Shown here: positions 9,149 to 19,392 of the stretch, one piece after another
Layout of the letters: every line of letters starts with the position of its first letter
How positions within the stretch are numbered: the first letter of the stretch is position 1
Source: Lysinibacillus sphaericus
GTDB lineage: Bacteria > Bacillota > Bacilli > Bacillales_A > Planococcaceae
NCBI RefSeq assembly: GCF_001629735.1
Contig: NZ_CP015224.1
Span: 3,162,001-3,226,000 of the forward strand
DNA length: 64,000 bases
Direction: 5' to 3'
Translations under genes and position numbers: made by a program
The notes under the pieces: generated by a model
What the model saw: the letters and a program-made list of their open reading frames with translations, nothing else
Told to the model about the DNA's origin: nothing
Databases searched by the model: none

Positions 9149-9195
9149 ATAAACAAGTGCTTTCCTTTGAAAAGAAAGGCACTTGTTTATTTATT
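9149..9195. terminator. Bidirectional terminator, carbonic anhydrase / acetyltransferase
   Basis: Long hairpin with arms AATAAACAAGTGC and GCACTTGTTTATT. A- and T-runs on both sides let it end both converging transcripts. Confidence 0.92.
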
Positions 9196-9733
9196 CATCC
9201 TCTAAACGAGCATACATATAATGATCCACCCAATGACCATTAATATACAGGAGCTTCCTTAAAAGACCTTCCTGTTGAAAGCCCGCCTTCTCTAAAACAC
9301 GCATCGAGGGATTATTTTGGGTTGATACATATGCCTCTACTCGATGTAGCCCAATTTGATCGAATGCAAAGCGGACTACCATATTCACTGCCTCAGTAAC
9401 AATTCCTTTACCTACGTAAATTTCATCCATAGCATATCCCACAAATGCACTTGAGTAGGGTAAACGTTTTACAGCATATAGTGCAATATGTCCTATTAGG
9501 TTATTAGTACCATGCTCAAAAATGCCAAAAGTAAATTCTCGCTTTGAATCCATTAAATATAAGCTTTCTTGAATTTTTTTATATTGCGCGTCGATCGTAT
9601 AGTATTCAGGTCTTTGTAAAGGCTCATATGTTGACCAAAAGTATTTATTGCGGCTTACGAGACCTGTTAAACTTCGTGCATCATTTTCTTGGAATGTTCG
9701 GATGTAGCATTTTTCCCCCTTTATAGTTACCAC
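9191..9733 (-). CDS. GNAT acetyltransferase, RimJ/RimL type
   Basis: Acetyltransferase of about 180 residues in the RimJ/RimL branch, whose members acetylate N-termini of ribosomal proteins or small amines. The acetyl-CoA loop is in GYAMDEIYVGKGIVTEAV, and the C-terminal part has the conserved LHRVEAYVSTQNNPSMRVLEKAGF. I take GTG 9733 as the start because it follows AAGGGTGGG at a good distance. An ATG at 9778 would add 15 residues with no homologous counterpart. Substrate unknown. Confidence 0.85.
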   Translation of the reverse strand: MVTIKGEKCYIRTFQENDARSLTGLVSRNKYFWSTYEPLQRPEYYTIDAQYKKIQESLYLMDSKREFTFGIFEHGTNNLIGHIALYAVKRLPYSSAFVGYAMDEIYVGKGIVTEAVNMVVRFAFDQIGLHRVEAYVSTQNNPSMRVLEKAGFQQEGLLRKLLYINGHWVDHYMYARLEDE

Positions 9734-9880
9734 ATTCCCACCCTTTTTTCTTAATAAATTCCAAATTTTAAGCACCATTTCTCCACACTAGCCTTCCAAT
9801 CAATATCGGTAGAAATTTTCACTACCTTCTTAACTAATAGAATTTAAAGGAGTAATCCCTAGTTTTACCTTATTGTATGT

Positions 9881-9936
9881 AAAAAAAGATGCTGCTACAA
9901 CTAAAACAGCTCATGTCTTCATGTCATAGCACCATC
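9881..9936 (-). terminator. Terminator of the PPK2 gene
   Basis: On the minus strand GATGGTGCTA pairs imperfectly with TAGCAGCATC, followed by seven T residues. Confidence 0.75.
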
Positions 9937-9953
9937 ATTTTACATTTTATTTT

Positions 9954-10763
9954 TTACTTCTTCTTCTCATTCAAGGTGTTCAGGCTGGATGAGTCAGCAT
10001 CTTCTAAAAGCGGATTGTCTAATACATTTGTTAAATGAAGTCCACGTTTCAGTGCCTCTCGTTCAATATGTGCAAGCGTTTCTTGTAGCACCTGCACACG
10101 TGCATATTTTTTATCGTTTCCAGCTACTAAAATCCATGGAGCATTTTTCTTATCGGTCTTGTCAAACATTTCATTGGCAGCCTCAATATATTGTGGTGAC
10201 TTTTCTCGATTGCGCCAATCCTCTTCTGTTAGCTTCCAAGATTTATATGGATTTTGTTCTCGTTCCTTAAAACGCTTTAATTGCTCCTCATCTGAAACAT
10301 GAAGCCAGAACTTAATTATTATGTAGTCCCCCTCAGTTAAAATCTTTTCAAAATTATTAATCTCCTCATAGGCACGAGACCATTCTTCCTTCGTTGCGAA
10401 CCCTTCAATACGTTCTACTAATACACGCCCATACCATGAACGATCGAAAACAGCGATTTGCCCATGCTGAGGTAGCTTTCTCCAGAACCGTTGTAAATAG
10501 TTATAGCGTAGCTCATGTGGCTGTGGAGCTGAAATTGGGTGTACGACATAGCCACGTGGATCGACACGTTCAATTAAACGTTTTATCGCTCCACCTTTCC
10601 CAGCGGCATCCATACCTTCAAACACTAAAATTAAACCAATTTTGTTTTTTAATAAAAATTGTTGGGCATTTAACATTTCATATTGGAGTACTTTTAATTT
10701 CTTTTTATACATCTTTTTATCTAGTTCAATAGATAGGTCTAGATTTTTTAAGTTTTGTGTCAT
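9954..10763 (-). CDS. Polyphosphate kinase 2 family protein
   Basis: PPK2-type kinase of 269 residues, which uses polyphosphate to phosphorylate nucleotides (AMP, ADP or GDP depending on class). The Walker A motif GMDAAGKGG lies at residues 50-58, the Walker B-like FDRSWYGR at 106-113, and the basic lid follows (FKEREQNPYKSWKLT). Short single-domain length fits class I or III. Single gene with its own terminator. Donor and acceptor specificity cannot be read from the sequence. Confidence 0.9.
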   Translation of the reverse strand: MTQNLKNLDLSIELDKKMYKKKLKVLQYEMLNAQQFLLKNKIGLILVFEGMDAAGKGGAIKRLIERVDPRGYVVHPISAPQPHELRYNYLQRFWRKLPQHGQIAVFDRSWYGRVLVERIEGFATKEEWSRAYEEINNFEKILTEGDYIIIKFWLHVSDEEQLKRFKEREQNPYKSWKLTEEDWRNREKSPQYIEAANEMFDKTDKKNAPWILVAGNDKKYARVQVLQETLAHIEREALKRGLHLTNVLDNPLLEDADSSSLNTLNEKKK

Positions 10764-10962
10764 AAAGCTTCACTCCTTTATTTTGTATATATTCTTATTG
10801 TACTAAAGAAATAAATGGATGCCTATTGAGATGGTAAATTGTAGATAGTGTTAGCAAACAACACGATACATTGATGGAAGTTTCCGTTATAATAAAATGA
10901 GTGACAGTACTATACTTATTTGTCTTTTCCCTATACAATTTAACACGAAGGGAGAGGAAAGC

Positions 10963-11676
10963 ATGCCTCGGTTTTTATTGATGACAATTTCGTATATTGT
11001 CTCACTCATCCTAACCTTTTCATCCTTTTTCATGAAACTTAACGGTCAGTCTTCTTTAGAAATTTCTAATCGTTTTTCGGTGGTATTTGCACCTGTTGAT
11101 GGAAGTCATTTAATTTGGATTGTCATTTATTTATTCATCGGTTATTGGTTAGTGATGAACATCAAAAAGACATCTATGAAACAGTCTGCGCTCTTTAGTT
11201 GCATAAATATTTTACAAGCATTAATGATATACGTATGGCATCATGAATTATTTATTGTTTCTCTCGGCATTACCCTACTCTTAGTCTTGTATCTATTTAT
11301 GTTGTACAATACGTATCCACTTCATGACAAATCACTGTCGGGTCGTATTCCTTTCGCCATTTATTTAGCATGGATGACATTTATTTTCATCACAAATATT
11401 AGCTTTACGTTAACAGCTTATGGTTGGAACGGTTTTGGTCTAAGTACTCCTCTTTGGGCAGTTATTTTACTGACATTAGGTGGAGTCATTGCGCTACATA
11501 TCCGCTTTCATCACTTTGATATCATGTATCCAAGTGTTTTTATATGGGCTTATATAGGAATCGCTTTACATAATGGTTTTGATGAGCTACTCGTAACAAC
11601 CGCTGCGTTATTTTTATGTGGTGTACTCTTTGTTGGCATTTTATTCATTAAAAAAAATCCTGCCTACCAAAAGTAA
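10963..11676 (+). CDS. TspO/MBR-like membrane protein
   Basis: Membrane protein of 237 residues with about seven hydrophobic helices. The pattern FAPVDGSHLIWIVIYLFIGY and the later PFAIYLAWMTFIFITNISF ... GWNGFG match tryptophan-rich sensory (TspO-related) proteins, although it is longer than classical five-helix TspO. The ATG at 10963 is preceded by GGGAGAGGAAAGC and is preferred over an upstream ATG at 10897 without a ribosome site. A TATAAT hexamer lies at 10888-10893. Ligand unknown. Confidence 0.7.
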   Translation: MPRFLLMTISYIVSLILTFSSFFMKLNGQSSLEISNRFSVVFAPVDGSHLIWIVIYLFIGYWLVMNIKKTSMKQSALFSCINILQALMIYVWHHELFIVSLGITLLLVLYLFMLYNTYPLHDKSLSGRIPFAIYLAWMTFIFITNISFTLTAYGWNGFGLSTPLWAVILLTLGGVIALHIRFHHFDIMYPSVFIWAYIGIALHNGFDELLVTTAALFLCGVLFVGILFIKKNPAYQK

Positions 11677-11697
11677 TTTGGTGAGCAGGATTTTTTG
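11651..11697. terminator. Bidirectional terminator, TspO-like gene / map
   Basis: AAAAAAATCCTGC pairs with GCAGGATTTTTT, with an inner ACCAAA/TTTGGT stem. It overlaps the last codons of the TspO-like gene. Confidence 0.9.
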
Positions 11698-11704
11698 TGT
11701 CATC

Positions 11705-12478
<774 letters not shown>

Positions 12479-12596
12479 CTAATATCTACTCTTTAATATA
12501 ACATAACTTTTTATACGTATAACGCTAAACGCTTTAAATATTGTATGCGTGCCTCCTTGGCAAAGTGCAAAAAGCGCTATTCTCTTATAACTATAT

Positions 12597-12625
12597 AAAA
12601 AACCCCTTCACCAACATGAAGGGGG
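12597..12625 (-). terminator. Terminator after thiT
   Basis: CCCCTTC and GAAGGGG arms with an 8-base loop and TTTTTT on the minus strand. Confidence 0.9.
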
Positions 12626-12631
12626 ATGGCA

Positions 12632-13192
12632 TTATGCTTTACGTTGCATAAGTTGTGGAGCCGCTGTGAATAATAACACTCCCACAATGGCTGTTAATAC
12701 TTTAGCAGGAAGCATATATGTACCATTATAAATAATCGAATAAATCCATGCATTTTGATCGCCGGCATACTCCGCAAAAAATACAGCCCCAGCAGTAGTA
12801 TGTGCTACATAACGCAAGAAGCCTGCAAACACAGTACCTAAAATAATATAAAGTGCCATTTTTGTTTTGTTTAGTTGACTTGCTGCCTCTAGTAAAGGTC
12901 TGCGCACAATGGCTGCTAATCCTACAACTGTGAAAGCGACGCCATAATCTAGTAACCCTTGAAGCCAGTGTACAATATAAGCGCCAAACATGGTTTGCAT
13001 AACACCTACAAGTAAGCCTGTTGTTAGGCCAGCTACTAAGCCCCAGCGAATAGCAATTAACATAATTGGTACCATGACAAGACTAACAGAGCCACCTTGT
13101 GCCCATACTTTAAACGAGACCTGATCCAGCACAAGGCCAATTGCTGCAAATATTGCAATCTCCACTAACATTAATAGTCTTTTTTTGTCCAT
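12632..13192 (-). CDS. thiT: Thiamine transporter ThiT (ECF S-component)
   Basis: Substrate-binding membrane subunit of an energy-coupling-factor transporter for thiamine (B. subtilis YuaJ). It has 186 residues and six helices, with the conserved QGGSVSLVMVPIMLIA segment and the thiamine-pocket region HTTAGAVFFAEYAG. The ATG at 13192 follows AAGGAGAG. It is preceded by a TPP riboswitch and its terminator, which independently supports the substrate. The shared EcfAA'T module must be elsewhere. Confidence 0.94.
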   Translation of the reverse strand: MDKKRLLMLVEIAIFAAIGLVLDQVSFKVWAQGGSVSLVMVPIMLIAIRWGLVAGLTTGLLVGVMQTMFGAYIVHWLQGLLDYGVAFTVVGLAAIVRRPLLEAASQLNKTKMALYIILGTVFAGFLRYVAHTTAGAVFFAEYAGDQNAWIYSIIYNGTYMLPAKVLTAIVGVLLFTAAPQLMQRKA

Positions 13193-13286
13193 ACATATTC
13201 TCTCCTTTGTTCCGATGTAGGATACAAGAGCAGGAATAGAAAAGCGCTGATTTGATTCTCTCTGACATCTTATTATTTTCAAGAAT

Positions 13287-13320
13287 GAAAAAAACGATGC
13301 CAGGACAGAGCCTCACATCG
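13287..13320 (-). terminator. Riboswitch-controlled terminator of thiT
   Basis: On the minus strand CGATG...AGG pairs with CCT...CATCG, followed by seven T residues. It lies between the TPP aptamer and thiT, so TPP binding should end transcription here. Confidence 0.85.
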
Positions 13321-13337
13321 TACAAGTGTCGGTTTCT

Positions 13338-13432
13338 ATCCACATCCCTACGTAAGTGCTAGCTTACAGGTTCAAAGAGTAAAGGCATTACGTGCCCAGT
13401 CTCAGCTGACATCATCAGCTCCCCTTGTGGTC
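13338..13432 (-). promoter_or_regulatory. TPP (THI-box) riboswitch
   Basis: The minus strand shows all THI-box landmarks in order: GGGGAGC, GCTGAGA, a variable P3a-like arm, CTTTGAACCTG and TACGTAGGGATGTGG. CCACA near the 5' end pairs with TGTGG at the 3' end to close P1. It controls thiT through the downstream terminator. Confidence 0.95.
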
Positions 13433-13561
13433 GTTACATCTGAATTTACTTTGAATAATTACATTGTACGCAAAGCATGGAATGATTACAACCTCTTCCA
13501 TACTTAATTTTTGAAACTTTGCTGATTTCCATGCGTAAATATTAAAAAAGGAGGTACAACT

Positions 13562-13885
13562 ATGGAGAACCAAAAAATTTTATCTGCCTTCAGCTATCTC
13601 AGTATTTTCTTTGCTCCTTTCATCGTACCATTGATTGTTTATTTCGTTTCGAAAGATGCTGATATCAAAAGACATTCCATTCGCGCACTAGTGTCTCATT
13701 TAATTCCTTTTGTATTTGGTATATTATTTTTCATTGTCTTTGTGTTTTCTACCTTTAGTTTAGATCCCACTTCAAGTAATAGTACAGTAATGATCGTTTG
13801 GTTCATTTCGTTCGCCATTTACGGAATTGTCTCGCTCGGAATCGTAATATGGAATATTATTCAAGCCGTTCGAGTTATCCGCTAA
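13562..13885 (+). CDS. DUF4870-type membrane protein
   Basis: A 107-residue protein with three membrane helices (about 10-30, 50-70 and 78-100) and the motif FVSKDADIKRHSIRAL between the first two, typical of DUF4870/Tic20-like small membrane proteins. GGAGG precedes the ATG. A 40-codon cationic ORF follows after 56 bases and may be co-transcribed. Function unknown. Confidence 0.82.
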   Translation: MENQKILSAFSYLSIFFAPFIVPLIVYFVSKDADIKRHSIRALVSHLIPFVFGILFFIVFVFSTFSLDPTSSNSTVMIVWFISFAIYGIVSLGIVIWNIIQAVRVIR

Positions 13886-13941
13886 TGTTTTACTTTTAGA
13901 ATAAACAGGTAGAAGTAATTAAAAAAGGAGCTGTGTTTTTA

Positions 13942-14064
13942 ATGAAAGTATCAAAGGTAGTAAAAACCGCTGTTAAATTAGCGCCGATTGTTATACCGAT
14001 TGTAAAAAAAGTGATGGCAGCAAAAAAAGGGACAACTTCTACAGTCAGTCCTCGGAAAAAATAA
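13942..14064 (+). CDS. Small cationic peptide (40 aa)
   Basis: A 40-codon frame with AAAAAAGGAG before the ATG and a terminator at the stop. The peptide is amphipathic and very basic (10 Lys/Arg, no acidic residue), with a central hydrophobic stretch KLAPIVIPIVKKVM, so it may lie on the membrane. Downstream of the DUF4870 gene. No family recognised. Confidence 0.65.
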   Translation: MKVSKVVKTAVKLAPIVIPIVKKVMAAKKGTTSTVSPRKK

Positions 14065-14110
14065 AAGGAAGGTGTATTTCCTTAAGCCGGAAATACACCT
14101 TCCTTTATTT
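14062..14110. terminator. Bidirectional terminator, 40-aa gene / sbcC
   Basis: About 18-base arms starting AAAGGAAGGTG and ending CACCTTCCTTT, with a 7-base loop. It overlaps the sbcC stop region. Confidence 0.92.
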
Positions 14111-17100
14111 TATTTCAAAGTGTGTTTGACTATGTCCGTTTAATGTTTTTTCGACATGTAAAACGGCTGGCATCGCGGATTTTAATTCAGGCACATGGGA
14201 GATGACGCCAATCATTCGGCCAGAATCTTGTAAATCGATTAAGGTGTCTATTGCTTTATTTAATGATTCCTCATCGAGCGAGCCAAAGCCCTCATCAATA
14301 AACATAGTTTCAATATGAATATTGCCTTGGAAGCTTTGAATAACATCCGCCATTCCCAGAGCAAGACTTAATGACGCATTGAACTTTTCACCACCAGATA
14401 ACGTTTTGACATCTCGTAATTGATCTGTGTAAGCATCATATACATCAAGCCCAAGTCCACTTTGCTTTGCATGCTTTTCAAGTCTGTCTGAGCGTCTAAG
14501 CTCAAATTGACCATTCGATAAATGATTAAGGCGAATATTGGCTGCCTCTGTAATTTGATCTAAATAATTTATTTGAATATATCGTTCAAAGGACAGCTTT
14601 TTCGAATTTTGCCCATTTAATAAGCCATATAGCTCCTTTACACGTCCAGCCTCACTCTCAAGTAAACGTAGCTCTCTTTCTGTTTCCTCTACTTTGTTCA
14701 TAAAGCTTTGACATGATTTCACAAATCCATCTATTTGCTGAAGTTGTTTAAAGGCATCCTCATAGGCGATTCGGAGGCTTTTCACAGTCGCCTCCATCAA
14801 GGCTAAATCTTGTTCCTCTTTTCCTTGAAGATGTTTTTCTCCTTCTGAAATTTGAATTTTTAACGTATGAACCTGAAGGGTGTAGTCACTGCATGCTCTC
14901 CGGAGTTCCTCTAATTGAGTGGCACTTCTTTTCGCAGCTGCGTAGTCTTCATAGCTTACAAAGCCCGCTTCCTGCATGCTTGTTGAAAACTGTTCACGCT
15001 TGTCATTCATTTTGAGCTTTAATTCTTCAAAATTCTGTTTGGCGATCTCCACAGCTAGTTTTGCATTACTGTCAGCTTCCTTCATGGCATGTAAATGATG
15101 TTGGCTTTCCTGCCATAATTTTTGAAAATCCATTTTCTGTTGGCTAACATCTGTAAGCGTTTGTTTTAATTGCGGTAAAGTTGGAATATTTGTTGGCATT
15201 TGCTTATGCTGTTCCTCTACAATTGCCTGAAGTCTTGTCCAGCTCTTCATCTGCTCGCTTAAATATTCCTCAAGTTTTAATTGTTTGTTTTGCAATTGCT
15301 CTATTGTTAAACGCTGTTCCTTCTGGTTTTTTCTTGTTTGAGCTAACTGTTGATTGATAACCCTTAAGCTAGTAATCTCTTTCTCCATTTTTTCTAAGGA
15401 AGCTATTATCTGTGCTTGATCCTGTTGCTTGATAGAGTGTGCATCTAATTGTTTCAGTGTCTCTTGCTGAAGCTGTTGTGCGGATCTTAACATTGCCTCT
15501 TTTTCCAAATACAAACGTTCATCGGAAGAAACTTTTACCCTTAATGTTTCCACCTGAGCAAGTTCAACAATTTCCAATTTCTCATTATGAGTTTGCTGAT
15601 GAGCCGTACTCCCGCATACAGGACAAGGCTGCCCTTCTTTAAGCTGCTGAGCTAAAACACTTGCTTGACTTGTCAGCCAGCGTTGCTCTAATTGTTGAAG
15701 CTCCAGTCTACTGTCCTGATAGCGAGCTTTAGTTGCGATAACATCCTGTTTCGCTATCTCTACCGTTTTTGTATAGTTCTCCATCTGCATGAGCAAAGTT
15801 ACTTGCTCCTGCAACTTTGGAAGTTTTTCTAAGTAACCTTCATATGGTTCCATTTGTTTTTCATAGTGCTCAATTGATTGTGAAAGCTGCTCTAATTGTG
15901 CGCTTTCTTTTTCGATTAGTACTATATTATCCGCTGCACCTTGTTTGGCGGTTTTCACATATTGCTCAGCAATTTGCAGCTGCTGTACATGGCTGTCATA
16001 CGCTTCAAACTTAGGAAGCAATGCTTGGAGTTGCATTTCTTGCTGTAAAAGCAGTTGCCGCTCAGACTCTTTTGCCTCTTCCGCTTCATATTTTTCTTGT
16101 GCTCGTTGTAAGAGTTCCTTGGTTTGTAGCTGACTACTTTGGGCTTGTTGATAGGCTTGTTCTTTTAAATTTTGTTCAGCTCGTAAATCCATACATTGTT
16201 GTTCGAGTAATAGTAAACGCTCCGCTTGTTCTGCTAAAGCTATTTCCCGTTCCTTCGCATGGTATTTATCTTGCTCATCTAACAGCATTTGTAGTCGTTC
16301 TTGTCGTTTGGACTGCTCCTCAAATTGTTCATTAAGCGTTTTAGCTAAACGGTAAAATTCCTGTTCTTTTTGATGATGATTATAAGCTTCCTCATATTGT
16401 CGCTGTATATCTTCAAAACATTTTTTATAATAGGTAAGCTCCTCTTCAAGTGCTTGCTTGAGCTGAAACATATTTTCCGTATTATCCGCAATTTGTTTGA
16501 ACAGAGGAGATGAACGTTGTGGAAGTGCACCAACAATTTGACCAAGTAGATGTTCTTTTAATTGTTTGGCACGTTCAAGATCACTCTCTGCTTCTTTTCG
16601 TTTAGCATCAAGCAGCTTTGTCATAGCACCAAAGCGATCTGTTTTGAAAATTTTTCGTAAGATTACCTCTTTGTTTGTTGAATCAGACGTTAATAATTTG
16701 CGAAATTCACCTTGAGGTAGCATCACAATTTGGCTAAATTGATCCTTTGTCAGACCTATAATTTCCTGAATCTTTTTATCGACCTCAAGTGTTTGCTGCT
16801 TTTCCACAATGTTATAATCGAGCATTCCCTCCCTAACTTCCGCTAGCTCCACTTTTTTACCAGTAGCTGTTTTATTTTTTCCCTTTATATGTCCGGGCTG
16901 ACGTAAAATCTGATAGACCCTTCCATGCATTTCAAAAATAAGTTCTACTGCTGTATACACATCATCGTCAGCAAAGCCACTTCGTAGTAAAGCTGTATCC
17001 TGGCGATCTTCACCACTACCTGCCCCATAAAGTGCATAACAAATCGCATCAAAAATCGTCGTCTTCCCTGCTCCAGTTTTGCCAGAGATGGCGAACAATC

Positions 17101-17185
17101 GATGTTCCCCTAACTGTTGAAAATCAATTATTTCCGTATTTTTATAAGGACCGAATGCCGTAATCGTTAACTTTAATGGCTTCAT
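14105..17185 (-). CDS. sbcC: SbcC, ATPase subunit of the SbcCD nuclease
   Basis: Rad50-like ATPase of 1026 residues that, with SbcD, cleaves DNA hairpins and processes double-strand ends. The Walker A SGKTGAGKTT lies at residues 34-43, a long coiled coil follows, the zinc hook CPVCG is near residue 519, and the second coil leads to the ABC signature LSGGEKF (near 930) and Walker B FIDEGFGSLDEE. Length and layout are normal. Its start overlaps the sbcD stop by four bases. Confidence 0.96.
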   Translation of the reverse strand: MKPLKLTITAFGPYKNTEIIDFQQLGEHRLFAISGKTGAGKTTIFDAICYALYGAGSGEDRQDTALLRSGFADDDVYTAVELIFEMHGRVYQILRQPGHIKGKNKTATGKKVELAEVREGMLDYNIVEKQQTLEVDKKIQEIIGLTKDQFSQIVMLPQGEFRKLLTSDSTNKEVILRKIFKTDRFGAMTKLLDAKRKEAESDLERAKQLKEHLLGQIVGALPQRSSPLFKQIADNTENMFQLKQALEEELTYYKKCFEDIQRQYEEAYNHHQKEQEFYRLAKTLNEQFEEQSKRQERLQMLLDEQDKYHAKEREIALAEQAERLLLLEQQCMDLRAEQNLKEQAYQQAQSSQLQTKELLQRAQEKYEAEEAKESERQLLLQQEMQLQALLPKFEAYDSHVQQLQIAEQYVKTAKQGAADNIVLIEKESAQLEQLSQSIEHYEKQMEPYEGYLEKLPKLQEQVTLLMQMENYTKTVEIAKQDVIATKARYQDSRLELQQLEQRWLTSQASVLAQQLKEGQPCPVCGSTAHQQTHNEKLEIVELAQVETLRVKVSSDERLYLEKEAMLRSAQQLQQETLKQLDAHSIKQQDQAQIIASLEKMEKEITSLRVINQQLAQTRKNQKEQRLTIEQLQNKQLKLEEYLSEQMKSWTRLQAIVEEQHKQMPTNIPTLPQLKQTLTDVSQQKMDFQKLWQESQHHLHAMKEADSNAKLAVEIAKQNFEELKLKMNDKREQFSTSMQEAGFVSYEDYAAAKRSATQLEELRRACSDYTLQVHTLKIQISEGEKHLQGKEEQDLALMEATVKSLRIAYEDAFKQLQQIDGFVKSCQSFMNKVEETERELRLLESEAGRVKELYGLLNGQNSKKLSFERYIQINYLDQITEAANIRLNHLSNGQFELRRSDRLEKHAKQSGLGLDVYDAYTDQLRDVKTLSGGEKFNASLSLALGMADVIQSFQGNIHIETMFIDEGFGSLDEESLNKAIDTLIDLQDSGRMIGVISHVPELKSAMPAVLHVEKTLNGHSQTHFEIK

Positions 17186-18339
17186 TTTACTGTTTCTCGC
17201 TCCTTATCTAATAATTCCTGTAACATCTCTGTAAACAGACGCTCGGTATCTTCATCTGGTTGAATCCCAATTATATCTGTAAAGAAAGAGCGGAATAGAT
17301 CTATATCTTCTAGCTTTTCTGCCTCTACTACTTGAAGCTCACTTGGTTTCTCTTGTCGTAAAATCTTACGTTCAACATGCAGGGCATGAGGAAAAACAGT
17401 ACGAATACGTTCCATTGGCGAAGATACGGACGTAGCATCTGTCAATCTAACAAATACATAATCATCACTTGGTGGAAGCATTAATAACTCCTCCAACTCA
17501 CCTTCTACTACACGCAAATCTCTTCTCGGCATCAATTTTCTTTTCGTTACAGTACTATTTCCGTGCTCATCTAGATCGATAATTAAAAAGCCCTTTTCAT
17601 GTAGATGCTCAGATAATGAATATTTTAATGGTGAACCGGCATAGCGAATCGTTTCATTTAAGACAAAATGTGCCTTATGTAAATGTCCAAGTGCTGTATA
17701 ATGAAATGGTTTAAATAAAGCAGCATTCACACAGTCTGAGCCTCCTATAGAAAGCGGACGCTCTGAATCACTAGTGTTGGCTTCCTCCTCACCGTATTTG
17801 GTCACAAAGGCATGTCCAACAAATATATTACGTTTACTTGTATCCATACCTGCTGTTATATGTTCAATTATTTTCTGCATAGCATCTTGGTGAGAGCGAA
17901 TGGCTTCCTCTTCAAAGATACTGCGAATAGAGGCAGGGTCTGCAAATGGTACAAGATGAAAATGCACCTCTCCATATTGATCATTTATAATAATAGGGGC
18001 ATGATCTTTCGTAAATTGGCCCTTAATATATAAACCACTATCACGCATTAATCGACTACCAAAGTTTAATCTGCCTGCACTATCGTGATTTCCTGCAACG
18101 GCTAAAATAGGAATCTTCTTTTCTAAAACTATTTTTGCTAAAGTGTCATTTAGTAAATTCACTGCCTCAATAGGGGGCATGGAACGATCGTATAGATCAC
18201 CTGCTATAATAATTACATCTGGCTTTTCTTCATCGATAGCTTGTATAAATTGTTGTAGGATATATTGTTGATCTTCTGTCATATAGACACCCTGAACGAG
18301 CTTCCCTAAATGCCAATCTGCTGTATGAAATATTTTCAT
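17182..18339 (-). CDS. sbcD: SbcD, nuclease subunit of SbcCD
   Basis: Mre11-like metallophosphoesterase nuclease of 385 residues. The metal-binding motifs are DWHLG (residues 8-12), IIAGDLYDR, GNHDS, HAFV and GHLHKAH. First gene of the sbcDC operon, coupled to sbcC through ATGA. The ATG follows AGGAGGTACAGGA. Confidence 0.96.
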   Translation of the reverse strand: MKIFHTADWHLGKLVQGVYMTEDQQYILQQFIQAIDEEKPDVIIIAGDLYDRSMPPIEAVNLLNDTLAKIVLEKKIPILAVAGNHDSAGRLNFGSRLMRDSGLYIKGQFTKDHAPIIINDQYGEVHFHLVPFADPASIRSIFEEEAIRSHQDAMQKIIEHITAGMDTSKRNIFVGHAFVTKYGEEEANTSDSERPLSIGGSDCVNAALFKPFHYTALGHLHKAHFVLNETIRYAGSPLKYSLSEHLHEKGFLIIDLDEHGNSTVTKRKLMPRRDLRVVEGELEELLMLPPSDDYVFVRLTDATSVSSPMERIRTVFPHALHVERKILRQEKPSELQVVEAEKLEDIDLFRSFFTDIIGIQPDEDTERLFTEMLQELLDKERETVK

Positions 18340-18418
18340 TCCTGTACCTCCTGTCCTCTTACTATTTTATCATGGCTAGTAAAGGATTGTTTTTCCTTTG
18401 TTTGGGGAATTAAGAACG

Positions 18419-18443
18419 AAAAAAAAGCATCCTATCAGATGCC
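18419..18443 (-). terminator. Terminator of the SGNH esterase gene
   Basis: GCATC and GATGC arms with a 6-base loop, followed by eight T residues on the minus strand. Confidence 0.85.
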
Positions 18444-18448
18444 TTCAC

Positions 18449-19360
18449 TTATCTCTTTTCTAATTTTTCCATAAAAGCGGTATAGCCGTGAAATCCCTGA
18501 ATGGAACGTACACTTCGTACAGACTGGGAGGATGTTACCTTTTGTTGTTTAGGCTGTGCAGAAGCTCGTTCTTGTAAAATTTCCTCAAATGATACAGGAT
18601 TCGGTTTCGGTAATTGTGATGGAGCTATAGATAGGGCATCACTACCACTATAAGCCTTTAAAAATGCATTGGCCATTTGGCGATAGCCTTCCATATTCGG
18701 ATGGACATCTGTATAGTTTGGTAAGTAGTTTGTGGCATTTAACCCGAAGCTGTCATACACATTTACGTAACCCGCTCCAGCTAGCTCCGCCTGTTGCTGT
18801 AAAATTTTATTTAATTTCACAAGCTGTGCATTTGTGCCTTCTTTTTGAGTTAGATGAACAGCTGGATAGGCAAAATAATAGCCTACAACATATACCTGAG
18901 CCTTTGGAGCTCGTTCCGCCAATTCATTTAAAATAGCTATTATATTTTTTCTCACCGTATTTAAGGCGTAATCTGTTTGAAGTTGAGAAAAAGTTAATGT
19001 TCCAGCCATTGGATTTAGCCGTATAAGGCTTAATAAATCATTGGCACCTGCTGAAACAGTAACTAAAGTGGCATTGGCTAATAAATCCCTTGCTTCCTCA
19101 GTCTTAATTTTTTCTAATACATGGGCTGTTGTGTAACCTGGAAAAGCAAGTTCTTTTGTATAGAATTTTAATTGATTCATTGACTGTAATCTCATAGCAA
19201 TTAGATCACTATACCCAGCATCAATTTGTTGAAAGGGGGTTTGACCAGCAGCTAGTGAATCCCCAATTGCTATATAGTTTTCAGTTTGAGCAAAAGCAGA
19301 TGAACTCCAGCCTGTCAGTAATAATATAATCATCCCAATCAAACTACCTATGTGCTTCAT
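18449..19360 (-). CDS. Secreted SGNH/GDSL-family esterase
   Basis: Exported hydrolase of 303 residues. A signal peptide (about 1-24, ending SSAFA) is followed by the GDSL block IAIGDSLAAG with the catalytic Ser. The oxyanion-site GAND block is VSAGANDLLS, and the catalytic Asp/His pair is in DVHPNMEGY. Relatives are lipases or acyl esterases, including peptidoglycan or polysaccharide deacetylases, so the substrate is open. The ATG at 19360 has GGGGGAG upstream. Confidence 0.9.
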   Translation of the reverse strand: MKHIGSLIGMIILLLTGWSSSAFAQTENYIAIGDSLAAGQTPFQQIDAGYSDLIAMRLQSMNQLKFYTKELAFPGYTTAHVLEKIKTEEARDLLANATLVTVSAGANDLLSLIRLNPMAGTLTFSQLQTDYALNTVRKNIIAILNELAERAPKAQVYVVGYYFAYPAVHLTQKEGTNAQLVKLNKILQQQAELAGAGYVNVYDSFGLNATNYLPNYTDVHPNMEGYRQMANAFLKAYSGSDALSIAPSQLPKPNPVSFEEILQERASAQPKQQKVTSSQSVRSVRSIQGFHGYTAFMEKLEKR

Positions 19361-19392
19361 CTGCTCTCCCCCATTCTCCATTCAAACTAAGT

